A stretch of 64,000 nt of DNA from Lysobacter_K sp043738095 (lineage in GTDB: Bacteria > Pseudomonadota > Gammaproteobacteria > Xanthomonadales > Xanthomonadaceae). Shown here piece by piece: positions 34,695 to 43,636 of this stretch (positions are counted from its first letter, which is position 1; each line of letters opens with the position of its first letter). The position numbers and the translations under genes were made by a program. Under the pieces are notes generated by a model that had not been told where the DNA came from, ran no database searches, and saw only the letters and a program-made list of their open reading frames with translations. The stretch lies in NCBI GenBank assembly GCA_043738095.1, contig JAYSZI010000019.1, positions 1 through 64,000 on the forward strand. The letters are read 5' to 3'.

Positions 34695-35309
34695 TCACGC
34701 CGCGGGCGCGAACGTGAGAGCGACGGAATTCATGCAGTAGCGCAGCCCAGTCGGCTTGGGGCCATCATCGAACACGTGACCTAGATGCGCATCACAGCGA
34801 GCGCATGTGACCTCAGTGCGTACCATGCCGAGCGCGCGGTCGACGTGTTCCACCACGTTCTGGGCGGCGATCGGTTGCCAGAAACTCGGCCAACCCGTGC
34901 CGGATTCAAACTTCGTCTTGGAATCGAACAGTGCCGTGTTGCAACAGATGCAGCGGTACACACCCTTGCCGTGGTGGGTGGCGTACTTGCCGCTGTGTGG
35001 CCGTTCCGTTCCCGCGCGCCGGGTCACGTTGTAGGACGCCGGCGACAGCTGGCGGCGCCACGCCTGATCGGTCTTGACCACTTTACTCACAGTGACGGCT
35101 TTCAGGCGCTGGCCCTGGTTGGAGAACTCGACCAGGGTGACCTTGCCGGGCGCGGCCTTGGGCTTGGGCTTAGGGGTGGTCGCAGCGACGCCTTCGCGCG
35201 TGCAGCCGAGGGCGAGCGCGGCCAGCGCCAGCGTCGAGGACAGCAGAAAGCCGCGCCGCGATGCCAGCCGATCGCCGCGCGGAGATGGTTTGAGCTTGGA
35301 TGCGTTCAT
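34695..35309 (-). CDS. msrB: Peptide methionine (R)-S-oxide reductase, Tat-exported
   Basis: A 204-residue MsrB. The N-terminus has a twin-arginine motif (SRRGFLLSS) followed by a hydrophobic core ending in LALGC, so it may be a Tat-exported lipoprotein. A Pro/Lys-rich linker follows, then the MsrB domain with two zinc CxxC pairs (CICC and CARC), SGTGWPSFW and the catalytic Cys in RYCMNSVALTF. It repairs R-epimers. First gene of the msrB-msrA pair. Confidence 0.95.
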   Translation of the reverse strand: MNASKLKPSPRGDRLASRRGFLLSSTLALAALALGCTREGVAATTPKPKPKAAPGKVTLVEFSNQGQRLKAVTVSKVVKTDQAWRRQLSPASYNVTRRAGTERPHSGKYATHHGKGVYRCICCNTALFDSKTKFESGTGWPSFWQPIAAQNVVEHVDRALGMVRTEVTCARCDAHLGHVFDDGPKPTGLRYCMNSVALTFAPAA

Positions 35310-35731
35310 GGGATTAGTTACGGCCTCCAGGGGCGGGGGGATGCAGCGCTGTTTATCCGCTCTCCTTTGCGTTCATCAAGTTCCATCAAGCGTTCCCCCG
35401 TTTGCGTCGCCGAGGTACGCATGGGCCTGACGCTGCGGGTGAATTTTCTCCATACCTCCAGTTAGAGACCGTCTTCGCCCCGAAGGGTTCTCAGGCGGCG
35501 GCGTGTGCCGTCTCCACCAAGTGCTGGGTTCAGGTTGTCGAAGTCAGCTGGAGCGCTGTTCTGGGCCTAGGCCCCACATTGGTATGCCGGATTCGAGCCG
35601 TAAACGCATGCGCTACCACCGCTGAGTACACCGCCTGGGTGATTCCCCCCATCGCCCAAGGGGGATCACCCCGATGGGAACCGGACGCCGGACGGGGGAC
35701 AGTCGCGTAACCCCTCAATCAGGCCACAGCC
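35310..35731. other. Gene-free divergent region with inverted repeats
   Basis: 422 bases between divergent msrB and the S8 protease. No gene was recognised. At 35641-35678 two overlapping inverted repeats occur (CCCATCG at 35648 with CGATGGG at 35672; GATTCCCCC at 35641 with GGGGGATC at 35660), about 55 bases before the protease start. They could be an operator or an alternative RNA hairpin in the leader. Confidence 0.4.
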
Positions 35732-37813
35732 ATGACCACGACGCGCCTTTCCCGTACCACCTTGATGCTGGCAGTCGCCACCGGGCTCGCATGTTCGTTC
35801 GGCGCGCAGGCCGAGGCTCTGATCTCCAGCGATCTGAAGCTGCGCCTGGCAACGGCGCCCGTGCACGAGGTCATCGTTACCTTCAGCGACCGCAGCCAAA
35901 TCGCTCGCCTCACCGCCATGGCTGCCACCACCCGGGCGATGCAGGAGCTGCCGATGGCCGGAGCCGTGCTGACGACCGCACAGGTAAACCAGGTCGCCCA
36001 ATGGGATGGCGTAGAAAGCATCTACTTCAACGCCCCGCTGAAGTATCTCAACTACGAAGCCGGCGAAATCACCGGCGGTCATGTCGTGCACGACCAGATC
36101 GGCCTGCGTGGCGATGGCATCACCGTGGCCGTGCTCGACTCCGGTATCGACGCCAGGCACCCCGACCTGCAGTTCGGTAGCAAGACCATCCAGAACGTAA
36201 AGATCGTGGGCGACCTGGGCTTGGCAGGCACCACCGCCTACCTGGAAAACCAGATCAACACCGACACCAGCAGTGGCCACGGTACGCACGTCGCCGGTAC
36301 TGTCGGCGGCGTGGGCTTCGCCTCCAAGGACGATGCGCGCCGCCCCTACTACTACGGCGGCATCGCCCCCCACGCGAGCCTGATCGGCTTGGGCGCTGGC
36401 GAGGGCATCAGCATCCTGTTTGCGCTCCAAGGGTTCGATTACGCCCTCGCCAATCAGCAGCGTTACAGCATCGACATCATCACCAATTCCTGGGGCAGCT
36501 CCAACAGCGTCTACGACCCCAACAATCCGATCAATAAAGCGAGCTACGAAGCCTATCGCCGCGGCATGGTGGTCGCTTTCGCCGCTGGCAACGACGGCCC
36601 CGATGAAAACACCCTGAACCCTTACGCAATCGTGCCGTGGGTGATCAATGTTGGCTCGGGCACCAAGGCCGGCGATCTGTCGGACTTCTCCAGTCGCGGC
36701 GTCGCCGGCGATCCGTACAAGCACATCGATGTGGTCGCACCAGGCTCGGGCATCTGCTCCACGCGCGCACCCGGCACCGCTATCGGCGCGCTCGGCCCCG
36801 TGGTCGATCCCGCGCATCCCACGTACACCGCCTACTACCACTGCATCAGCGGCACCAGCATGGCGACGCCGTTCGTGGCCGGAAGCGCGGCGCTGCTGCT
36901 GCAAGCCAACCCCGAACTGTCGCCGGATCAGATCGAACAGATCCTGATGCAGAGCGCCACCGCCATGCCGGCCTATGCCTACCACCAGGTCGGCGGTGGC
37001 TACATCAACGTGTTGAAAGCGGTGGATCTGGCCTCGCGAACCACCGGTAATCGCCAGGCCTTCCTCGGCGGTGCCACGGCATGGTCCAGCCAGGGCAATT
37101 GGAACACCGTGGCCGACAACGCAGCATTGCTGTCCTACAGCGGCGCCTGGCAGTCCGTCGCCAGCACCGGCAGCACCGATGGCACGTACAAGAAAGCTAC
37201 CGTCACCAGGAAATCAGTGCCTCGCCTGAACTTTGCTTTCCAGGGCAAAGCGCTCCAGCTGCTCTATCCGCGCGACAGCAAAGGCGGTCTCGCCGACGTG
37301 TATGTCGATGGCGTCGCCCGCGGCCGCATCAGCTTCCACGACGCTGCGAACAGCAACGGCAAATTCGCCGTGGCCAACCTCGCCAGCGGCCTGCACCGCG
37401 TCGAGTTGCGCGGCGTGCAGGGGGCGGTCTACTTCGATGGCGCGCTGGTAGATGGCCCGCTGTTCCGCACCGACACCCAACTGGTCGAGGAGACCCAGAC
37501 CTTTACCGGGACCATGGGCCCGTCCGTAGAGAACCTCGAAGTGGATGCATTCACAATCGAAGTGGGTAGCGATGTCACCACCATCAAGGCCAACCTGGGG
37601 TGGGACGGCGGTGTCGATATCGACTTCAGCCTGCTTGATCCCAGCGGTGTGGAAGTCGCGTCGGGCGCCACCCTGGCCAATCCGGAAACCCTGGAGTACG
37701 CCGTCACCGCGCCGGGAACCTACACCTACCAGGTCAAGGGCTTCGCCACGGTACTAGCTAACTACACGCTGAAAAGCACCACGGTGAAAGCGGTCGTGAG
37801 TGCCACTCCGTAA
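35732..37813 (+). CDS. Secreted S8 family serine protease (subtilase)
   Basis: A 693-residue secreted protease: signal peptide (LMLAVATGLACSFGAQA), a short inhibitor-like propeptide (VHEVIVTFSDRSQIARL), then the subtilase domain with Asp in VAVLDSGIDARHPD, His in GHGTHVAGTVGG and Ser in GTSMATPFVAG (catalytic triad complete). The last 180 residues are beta-rich and end in a pre-peptidase C-terminal (PPC)-like domain (IDFSLLDPSGVEVASG, PGTYTYQVKGF). It should be an extracellular endopeptidase. It is transcribed alone and followed by a strong terminator. Confidence 0.95.
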   Translation: MTTTRLSRTTLMLAVATGLACSFGAQAEALISSDLKLRLATAPVHEVIVTFSDRSQIARLTAMAATTRAMQELPMAGAVLTTAQVNQVAQWDGVESIYFNAPLKYLNYEAGEITGGHVVHDQIGLRGDGITVAVLDSGIDARHPDLQFGSKTIQNVKIVGDLGLAGTTAYLENQINTDTSSGHGTHVAGTVGGVGFASKDDARRPYYYGGIAPHASLIGLGAGEGISILFALQGFDYALANQQRYSIDIITNSWGSSNSVYDPNNPINKASYEAYRRGMVVAFAAGNDGPDENTLNPYAIVPWVINVGSGTKAGDLSDFSSRGVAGDPYKHIDVVAPGSGICSTRAPGTAIGALGPVVDPAHPTYTAYYHCISGTSMATPFVAGSAALLLQANPELSPDQIEQILMQSATAMPAYAYHQVGGGYINVLKAVDLASRTTGNRQAFLGGATAWSSQGNWNTVADNAALLSYSGAWQSVASTGSTDGTYKKATVTRKSVPRLNFAFQGKALQLLYPRDSKGGLADVYVDGVARGRISFHDAANSNGKFAVANLASGLHRVELRGVQGAVYFDGALVDGPLFRTDTQLVEETQTFTGTMGPSVENLEVDAFTIEVGSDVTTIKANLGWDGGVDIDFSLLDPSGVEVASGATLANPETLEYAVTAPGTYTYQVKGFATVLANYTLKSTTVKAVVSATP

Positions 37814-37834
37814 TACAACAGCAGTTTGGCCTCG

Positions 37835-37868
37835 CGCGCGCCCGATCATTGCTCGGGCGCGCGTCTTT
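37835..37868 (+). terminator. Rho-independent-like terminator after the S8 protease
   Basis: An 11-bp perfect GC-rich stem, CGCGCGCCCGA (37835-37845) with TCGGGCGCGCG (37853-37863), a 7-base loop and a short TCTTT tract. It lies 22 bases after the protease stop. Confidence 0.75.
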
Positions 37869-37917
37869 CAACCCGATGCGCTCAACAGATAGAACTTCAA
37901 CCACAACAGTGCAAAAG

Positions 37918-37944
37918 AAAGGGGACGGCTAGCCGTCCCCTTTT
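37918..37944. terminator. Bidirectional terminator between convergent genes
   Basis: A perfect palindrome of AAAGGGGACGGCT and its complement, flanked by A-rich and T-rich tracts, so that both strands end in a U run. It separates the protease from the convergent fasciclin lipoprotein gene, which ends 27 bases further on. Confidence 0.8.
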
Positions 37945-37970
37945 ACTGTGCTATCCACGTCACCCAAATG

Positions 37971-38567
37971 TCAGGGCATCAACACCGTATCAACCACATG
38001 GATCACGCCGTTGCTTTGATAGACATTGGCCGTGGTGACCTTGGCGACGTTGCCCTTGGCGTCAGTGATGGTTATCCCGGCGCCCGTTGAGCGCGCAGTA
38101 AGTGTCCCGCCCTGCACCGTAATGAAGTTCGCTTTGCCGCCGCCGGCCCTGATCCGGGAGGCGATCGCCGCGCCATCGAGTTGACCCGGCACCACGTGAT
38201 AGGTCAGCACAGTGGTCAGCATCGACTTGTTCTGCGGCAGCAGCAGGGTGTCCACGGTGCCAGCCGGGAGGGCATCAAACGCGGCGTTGGTCGGGGCGAA
38301 CACCGTGAACGGCCCCGGGCTCTTCAACGTCGCCACCAATCCTGCTGCTTTGACGGCAGCGACCAGCGTGGTGTGATCGGCGGAGTTGACGGCGTTGTCG
38401 ATGATGTCCTTGCTTGCATACATCGCAGCGCCGCCGACCATGGGGTTGTTGGCCACGGACGCGGCACTGCGGGACATGCCGCTGGATCGCTCATCCATAC
38501 CGGTGGTGGCACAGCCGGCGAGCGTGCAGGTGGCAGCAAGGGTGATGGCAAGTAGTTTCATTTGCAT
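37971..38567 (-). CDS. Fasciclin-domain lipoprotein
   Basis: A 198-residue lipoprotein (lipobox TLAGC). After a Ser/Ala-rich spacer it has one FAS1 domain with both conserved boxes: H1 (GPFTVFAPTNAAFDALP) and H2 (SNGVIHVVDTVLMP), plus YHVVPGQ. FAS1 domains serve in adhesion and cell-surface contacts. GGAG lies seven bases before the ATG at 38567. Confidence 0.93.
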   Translation of the reverse strand: MQMKLLAITLAATCTLAGCATTGMDERSSGMSRSAASVANNPMVGGAAMYASKDIIDNAVNSADHTTLVAAVKAAGLVATLKSPGPFTVFAPTNAAFDALPAGTVDTLLLPQNKSMLTTVLTYHVVPGQLDGAAIASRIRAGGGKANFITVQGGTLTARSTGAGITITDAKGNVAKVTTANVYQSNGVIHVVDTVLMP

Positions 38568-38796
38568 GATCGAACTCCTATGGGTGCGGTGCGCCGCCGC
38601 CAGTAACCCAAGGGTTCGGCATCGGCAAGGGAGACACAGCCACAGTTACGAGGCCGCGAGCGCCGCGGATGCATCTCCCGCGCTGGCGAAGCGAACTCCC
38701 TCCGACAGGACTGACTACGGCGCGCGCGTAGGTTGTGCCGCTGCCCAGCCCCGCTGGGTCCCGGCAGCTGGGGCGACGGCACCGCGTCACCGCTCG

Positions 38797-39579
38797 TTAA
38801 CGCCTGGTCTCGGGCGATTCAGCCGGGCTCCATACCAAGCCGTGGAAATCGAACGCGGCTTCCAACCGCGGCTTGACGATGCGAAAGAACGGTGACACGT
38901 CGAAGTCGCGCGGCATGTACAGGCTGTGGTGACGGATGTGCAGAATTTCTGCGCGCGCCTGCTCGGCTCCCGGCATGCTCGGATCAATCAGTTCAATGGC
39001 AGGCAGGATCGGGTAATGGATCGACTCGAATGCCTGCGCGAGCAACGTCGAACAGATCGCCTTGGTCGGTTCGCCACTGCCCAGCGCAATGAAGCGTCGC
39101 TTCAGCGACGACGGGATGGGCGGCGTGCTGATCAGGTAGCGGGTCAGGTCGAAGACATTCTTGAGGTCGTAGCTGTAGCCGACGCGCGCCACCATGAATT
39201 CGACCAGCGCATCGATTTCGCTGTCGCTCAAACCGACGGGGCGGCAGATGCGTGTGTGCAGGCCGGAGAACTCGCGCATCGGGATCACGCGTACGCCCTC
39301 GTTGATGTCGACATCGCACAACACCTTAGCCTCGTGGCCAGCCAGCGGCGGCCCGAGGTGGTCGCCGATGTACAGCGCGGCATGTGACCAGGTCGACTGG
39401 CTGAGGTACTTGATTGCGGTAGCAAAGCGCGTATTGCCTTCGACCAGCAGCACGTCGCCCTTGCGCAGTGTGGCGACCACCAGGCTCGGTGGACTGGTCG
39501 GCAGTTGGGCTTGGCCCACCCGCGGTTTGGACAGGAAGCGCGCAAGGTGACGGCCTAGGAATCGCAACGGCGACAACAT
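38797..39579 (-). CDS. YiiX/YebB-like NlpC/P60-superfamily hydrolase
   Basis: A 260-residue protein of the permuted papain-like group. The parts seen are RKGDVLLVEGNTRFATAIKYLSQS, then the His motif TWSHAALYIGD, an acidic VLCDVDINEGV and a Cys motif AICSTLLAQAF near residue 195. Members are predicted cysteine hydrolases or amidases acting at the cell wall or on lipids; no substrate is known. The ATG at 39579 has GGAG at a suitable distance, which decides against a longer start. Confidence 0.78.
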   Translation of the reverse strand: MLSPLRFLGRHLARFLSKPRVGQAQLPTSPPSLVVATLRKGDVLLVEGNTRFATAIKYLSQSTWSHAALYIGDHLGPPLAGHEAKVLCDVDINEGVRVIPMREFSGLHTRICRPVGLSDSEIDALVEFMVARVGYSYDLKNVFDLTRYLISTPPIPSSLKRRFIALGSGEPTKAICSTLLAQAFESIHYPILPAIELIDPSMPGAEQARAEILHIRHHSLYMPRDFDVSPFFRIVKPRLEAAFDFHGLVWSPAESPETRR

Positions 39580-39740
39580 CCAAGGTTCTCCGGCGACGAT
39601 GGCTTGAGCGTACGGGAAATACTCAGTGGGAACGGCACGACGGTCGCCGGCCTGCACTCGTACGTGTCGCAGCCAAGCGCGCGTTGCCGTGGCGCCCGCC
39701 GGGAAGCGGCCTGGCTAACGTAGCAACACCCGCGCCCGCC

Positions 39741-42700
39741 CTACGCCCCGCTCTCGTGCTCGACGGCGCCCTGCGCGACCAGCACCGCAAATCGCACCGC
39801 CGATGCTGCTTGCCCAAACATCAGCCCCTGCATGCCGGTGCACCCCAATTCCACCAGCGCATCGTGTTGGGCTTGCGTTTCCACGCCTTTGGCGACGATG
39901 CGATAGCCCATCGCCGCGCCGACGCCGAGCATAGCCACCACCACTGCGCGCGACGACGCATCCTCGGCGATGGTGCGGACGAACTCGCGGTCGATCTTGA
40001 GCGTGTCGAACGCGAACTGGCTCAGCGCGCCGAGGCTGGCCTGTCCGCTGCCGAAATCGTCCGCCGCCACGCGCACCCCCAGCGCCTTCAGGCCCGCGAC
40101 CAGCGCTTGCGCGCGCGCGCCTTCAGCGAACAGTTGCGAACCTTTGAATTCGATTTCCAGGCAATCCGGCGCCATCCCGGTGTCGAGCAACACCGCGTTG
40201 ACGTGCGCCAGCAGGCGCTCGCCATCGAAACGCGCAAGCGAGACGTTCACCGACACCGGCAGCACCGGCAGGCCCTGTGCTTGCCAGCGACAATTCTGCC
40301 GGCAGGCCTCGTGCAGTACCCATTCATCGATCTGCACGATCAGCCCGGTTTCCTCGGCCACGGGGATAAAGCTTTCAGGCGTCGCCACCACGCCATCGGC
40401 CTGGCGCCAACGGACCAGCGCCTCGACCCCGGCGATATGCCGTTCCGGCACCGTTACCTGCGGCTGCCAGACCAGTTGGAAGTCGTCGTTGCCCAGCGCG
40501 ATGCGCAGATCGTGCTCGGTGCGCACGCGCTCTTCGGCACTGGCGCTCATCACGTCGGTGAAATAGCTGTAGCGCCCGCGGCCGGCCTGCTTGGCGTGGT
40601 ACAGCGCGGCGTCGGCCTGCTTGGTCACCGAGCGGCTGTCGCGACCGTCCTGCGGGAACAGTGCGATGCCGATGCTCGCAGACACCGACAATTCATGTCC
40701 GTCGATGTGGATCGGTTGTTCGATCGCCGCGATCAGTTTTTCGGCCACGCGCGCGGCATCGCGCGGATCGGCCAGGCGCACCAGCAGCAGCACGAACTCG
40801 TCGCCGCCCTGGCGGCTGACGGTGTCGTCCTCGCGCACGCCGGCACGCAGGCGCGTGGCGACCTCCTGCAGTACGCGGTCGCCGACGGGATGGCCATGGG
40901 TGTCGTTGATCGGCTTGAAGTGGTCCAGATCCACGTACAGCAAGGCCCCCTTGTAACCGCGGTCCATCTGCGCGAGCGCCTGCGACAGACGGTCCTGCAG
41001 GAGCACCCGGTTGGGCAGGCCGGTGAGGTGGTCGTGCTGAGCTTGGTGAGCCAGGGTTTGCGTCTGCGCGTGCAGGCGGCTGACGTCGTGCAGCAGCAGC
41101 ACCGCGCCACAGGCGTGACCGAAGCGGTCGCGAATGGGCGCGGCGGATTCGGCCACAGCGATGCGCTCGCCGTCGTGGCGCAGCAGCAGTCGGTCGTTCT
41201 GCTGGCGCACCACGGCATTGCGCCGGATGGCGTCGCGCGCGAGCGCCGACGCCAGCACAACATCATCGTCGGGTTCCACGAAGCGCAGCACCTCGCCGAC
41301 ATGTTTCCCCAGCGCCTCCTCCTCGACTAAGCCGCTCATGCGCACGGCCGCGGGGTTGAACACGGTGATGCGTTCCTGCAGGTCGCAGGCGACCACGGCA
41401 TCGCTGATCGCATCGAGCGCGACTTCGGCTTTGCCGCGCGAACCCACCATCAGTTGTTCCCACGCCAGGCGTGGCCCGAGGTCGTGGATCGCGACCACCG
41501 CTTGCACCCCGCGTCCGCCTTCCATCGGCGCCAGATGCAGTTCGACCGGGAACGTCTTGTTGTCGGCGCGCCGGGCATGCAGATCGAGCCCGCGCGCCAA
41601 TTGCTGCGGCTGCCGCTTTTCGCGCACCCGCGCGAGGGCATCGGAAAATGCGGCATCGGCGGGCGCTTCCAGCCACGCCGCGAGCCGCTGGCCAAGCAAG
41701 ACCTCGCGCGGGGCGCCGAACAGCACTTCGACCTTGTCGTTCAGACGGACGATCACTCCGGCAAAGTCGAGCACCAGCGTCGGGTCGAACGCCGCGGCCA
41801 GCAACGCCGCGAGGCTGCGCTCATGCGCGGTTTGCCAACCGGCATCCTGGGCCAGCAGATACACGCCGTCGACCGGACCGTCGGCGGCGAAGCGCGGCTC
41901 GAAATGCGCGTCGAGCAGACGGCCGTCCGCGAGCGCGATCTGCACACGCTGCGATTGCCCGGCAAACGCGCGCCGAACCGACGCGGCAATGCTGCCGGCG
42001 GCGTCGCCATACACGTCCTGGACGGTCTGGCCCAGCACCTGCGCTGCCTCCTTGCCAAGCCACTGCAGGTAGCCGCGGTTGGCGAATTGATGGCGCAGGT
42101 CTTTGTCCAGCGTCGCCCCCAGGGTCGGGCCGCCCTCGGTCACCGCGCGCAGATGCTCCTGGGCGATGACCAACGACCGCGCGGTGCGGTCGCGCTGCGC
42201 CGCGAGAATGGCAATGGCGAGCGCGGCCAACAGGGCGGCGCAGGCCGGCAAGGCCGCCGATTCCGGCCGCGGCACCGCACCGGGATAGATGCTGGCTGCC
42301 GTAACCGCGAGCGCGGTCATCAAACTCAGCGCGGCCGTGGCACGCGGGCCAAGCCGCGCCGCGACCGCGACCAGCGGCAGCAAGCCGAGCATCAGTAGTT
42401 CCGGGCGCCAGAGCAGCACCACCGGCACCGGCAGCCAAGCCAACGCCGCCAGCAGCACGGGCTCACTCCCGCGCTCGGGCACGGGTTCTGCTCCGGGGAA
42501 CTCAGCGCGGGGTTTGGGCCAGGCCAACACCAGCGGCAGCGTGGCGAGAGTGCCCAACACGCCGGCGAGCCCGACCCGCCAAAGCACGGGGACGTCGATC
42601 GCCGCGCCGGCAAGAGCGCCGCTCAGAAGTTGATCCAGCATCTGGACCAGCATCTGAATCAAAGGGATCAAGGCCAGGCTGATCGCAGCGGCCACGGCGA

Positions 42701-43118
42701 AAGGCGCCAAGTCTTGTAGACCCGCGGGTTGGACCCGTTTCGCACGCAGCACCGCGTAGGCAATCAACCCGCCGATCAGCCCGGCGGCGGTAGTCGCGGC
42801 GTGGATCGGTGCCGCACCCACCGCCAGCGCGCCCCCGCCGAAACCAGCCAAGGCACCCGCGCTGTACGCCCAACCGAGCCACACGGGTGGTTGTCGAACT
42901 AGCAGCACACCGAGCAGCACGCCCGCTGCCATGCCCGTGACGACATGGCTGACCCACGGCTCGCCCGCCCACGTCCCCGCCGCGCCCAGGATCACCATTA
43001 CAGTGCCCAACGCGAGAATCGACGCCAGTTGCCGGGTCGGACCGGCAAGTGCCGCTGTAAAAGCCAAAGGGCTCTCCGGTTGCCGTTGCTTCGCCGTGCC
43101 GCGCTCCTTGGGTGTCAT
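39741..43118 (-). CDS. Membrane PAS-GGDEF-EAL protein with altered EAL site
   Basis: A large 1125-residue protein. The N-terminal 310 residues hold about nine membrane helices (MASE1-like). Then come two or three PAS-like domains (around 330-450, 460-570 and 580-690), a GGDEF domain with an intact site (RQGGDEFVLLL) and an EAL domain. EAL motifs seen are GVEALVRW, VSVNVSLARF, AADDFGSGQASLG and LKIDREFV. The ELTES-type motif reads LEIEFKGS, and the late motif EGVET reads KGVET (Glu to Lys). The cyclase should work, while the phosphodiesterase is probably weak or a cyclic-di-GMP binder. The start at 43118 has AGGA at the right spacing. Confidence 0.92.
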   Translation of the reverse strand: MTPKERGTAKQRQPESPLAFTAALAGPTRQLASILALGTVMVILGAAGTWAGEPWVSHVVTGMAAGVLLGVLLVRQPPVWLGWAYSAGALAGFGGGALAVGAAPIHAATTAAGLIGGLIAYAVLRAKRVQPAGLQDLAPFAVAAAISLALIPLIQMLVQMLDQLLSGALAGAAIDVPVLWRVGLAGVLGTLATLPLVLAWPKPRAEFPGAEPVPERGSEPVLLAALAWLPVPVVLLWRPELLMLGLLPLVAVAARLGPRATAALSLMTALAVTAASIYPGAVPRPESAALPACAALLAALAIAILAAQRDRTARSLVIAQEHLRAVTEGGPTLGATLDKDLRHQFANRGYLQWLGKEAAQVLGQTVQDVYGDAAGSIAASVRRAFAGQSQRVQIALADGRLLDAHFEPRFAADGPVDGVYLLAQDAGWQTAHERSLAALLAAAFDPTLVLDFAGVIVRLNDKVEVLFGAPREVLLGQRLAAWLEAPADAAFSDALARVREKRQPQQLARGLDLHARRADNKTFPVELHLAPMEGGRGVQAVVAIHDLGPRLAWEQLMVGSRGKAEVALDAISDAVVACDLQERITVFNPAAVRMSGLVEEEALGKHVGEVLRFVEPDDDVVLASALARDAIRRNAVVRQQNDRLLLRHDGERIAVAESAAPIRDRFGHACGAVLLLHDVSRLHAQTQTLAHQAQHDHLTGLPNRVLLQDRLSQALAQMDRGYKGALLYVDLDHFKPINDTHGHPVGDRVLQEVATRLRAGVREDDTVSRQGGDEFVLLLVRLADPRDAARVAEKLIAAIEQPIHIDGHELSVSASIGIALFPQDGRDSRSVTKQADAALYHAKQAGRGRYSYFTDVMSASAEERVRTEHDLRIALGNDDFQLVWQPQVTVPERHIAGVEALVRWRQADGVVATPESFIPVAEETGLIVQIDEWVLHEACRQNCRWQAQGLPVLPVSVNVSLARFDGERLLAHVNAVLLDTGMAPDCLEIEFKGSQLFAEGARAQALVAGLKALGVRVAADDFGSGQASLGALSQFAFDTLKIDREFVRTIAEDASSRAVVVAMLGVGAAMGYRIVAKGVETQAQHDALVELGCTGMQGLMFGQAASAVRFAVLVAQGAVEHESGA

Positions 43119-43636
43119 CGTTCGCATCCTGCCATCACCGCGTGCCCCCGCATCATGGGCGTCCACGACGATCTGCGTTGCTTGCATGGCCAGCCGCCCT
43201 CCGCCTCGCGAACGGATGACACCGCGTCGGCCCGAGCATTGTCAGTGCCCAGCAGAACAGAAACTGTGCGCGAGTCGCCAGTGCTGGGAGCGCCGCCGCA
43301 GACGGCCGCGACCAGGAGCGAGCGTTGCGCGAGGCCAAAGGGCTCCGCAGGCGCCCGCCGCCGCCCGGGGCGGCGTTCTACTGCCCGACCTGTCGTGCCT
43401 TTGGCGATAGATGGACAGCTTGGCCCACATACCTTGTCGAACTGCGTACCCACCCGTCTGTACGACCCCACCCAGCGGTGCGCACCCCCGGATGCTCGTC
43501 ACTTCTTGCGGCAGCGGGAAGCCAATGCCTCCCGGTCAAGCGCCGGCGCCACCGGATCGATGCACTCGCGGTCGCCAGCCACGCCCGATTTCGCGCGCGG
43601 CCGCCCGGCTTCAGGCGGGCGATCGCAGTTCTGCCG
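43119..43636. other. Gene-free region
   Basis: 518 bases between the PAS-GGDEF-EAL start and the end of the PLP enzyme. No supportable gene was found; the apparent 3' extension of the PLP enzyme into this region is a frameshift artefact. No clear terminator palindrome was recognised. Confidence 0.4.

Noticed and set aside
35666..36985. 439-codon minus-strand frame opposite the S8 protease
   Set aside because: The protease has a complete catalytic triad and signal peptide on the other strand; the antisense frame is Gly/Val/Asp-rich without features.
39468..41330. 620-codon plus-strand frame opposite the PAS-GGDEF-EAL gene
   Set aside because: It is the antisense of GGDEF/EAL coding sequence; no start signal or domain.
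43378..43636. C-terminal extension of the PLP enzyme
   Set aside because: It results from the frameshift near 43790; the conserved C-terminus ends at 43637.
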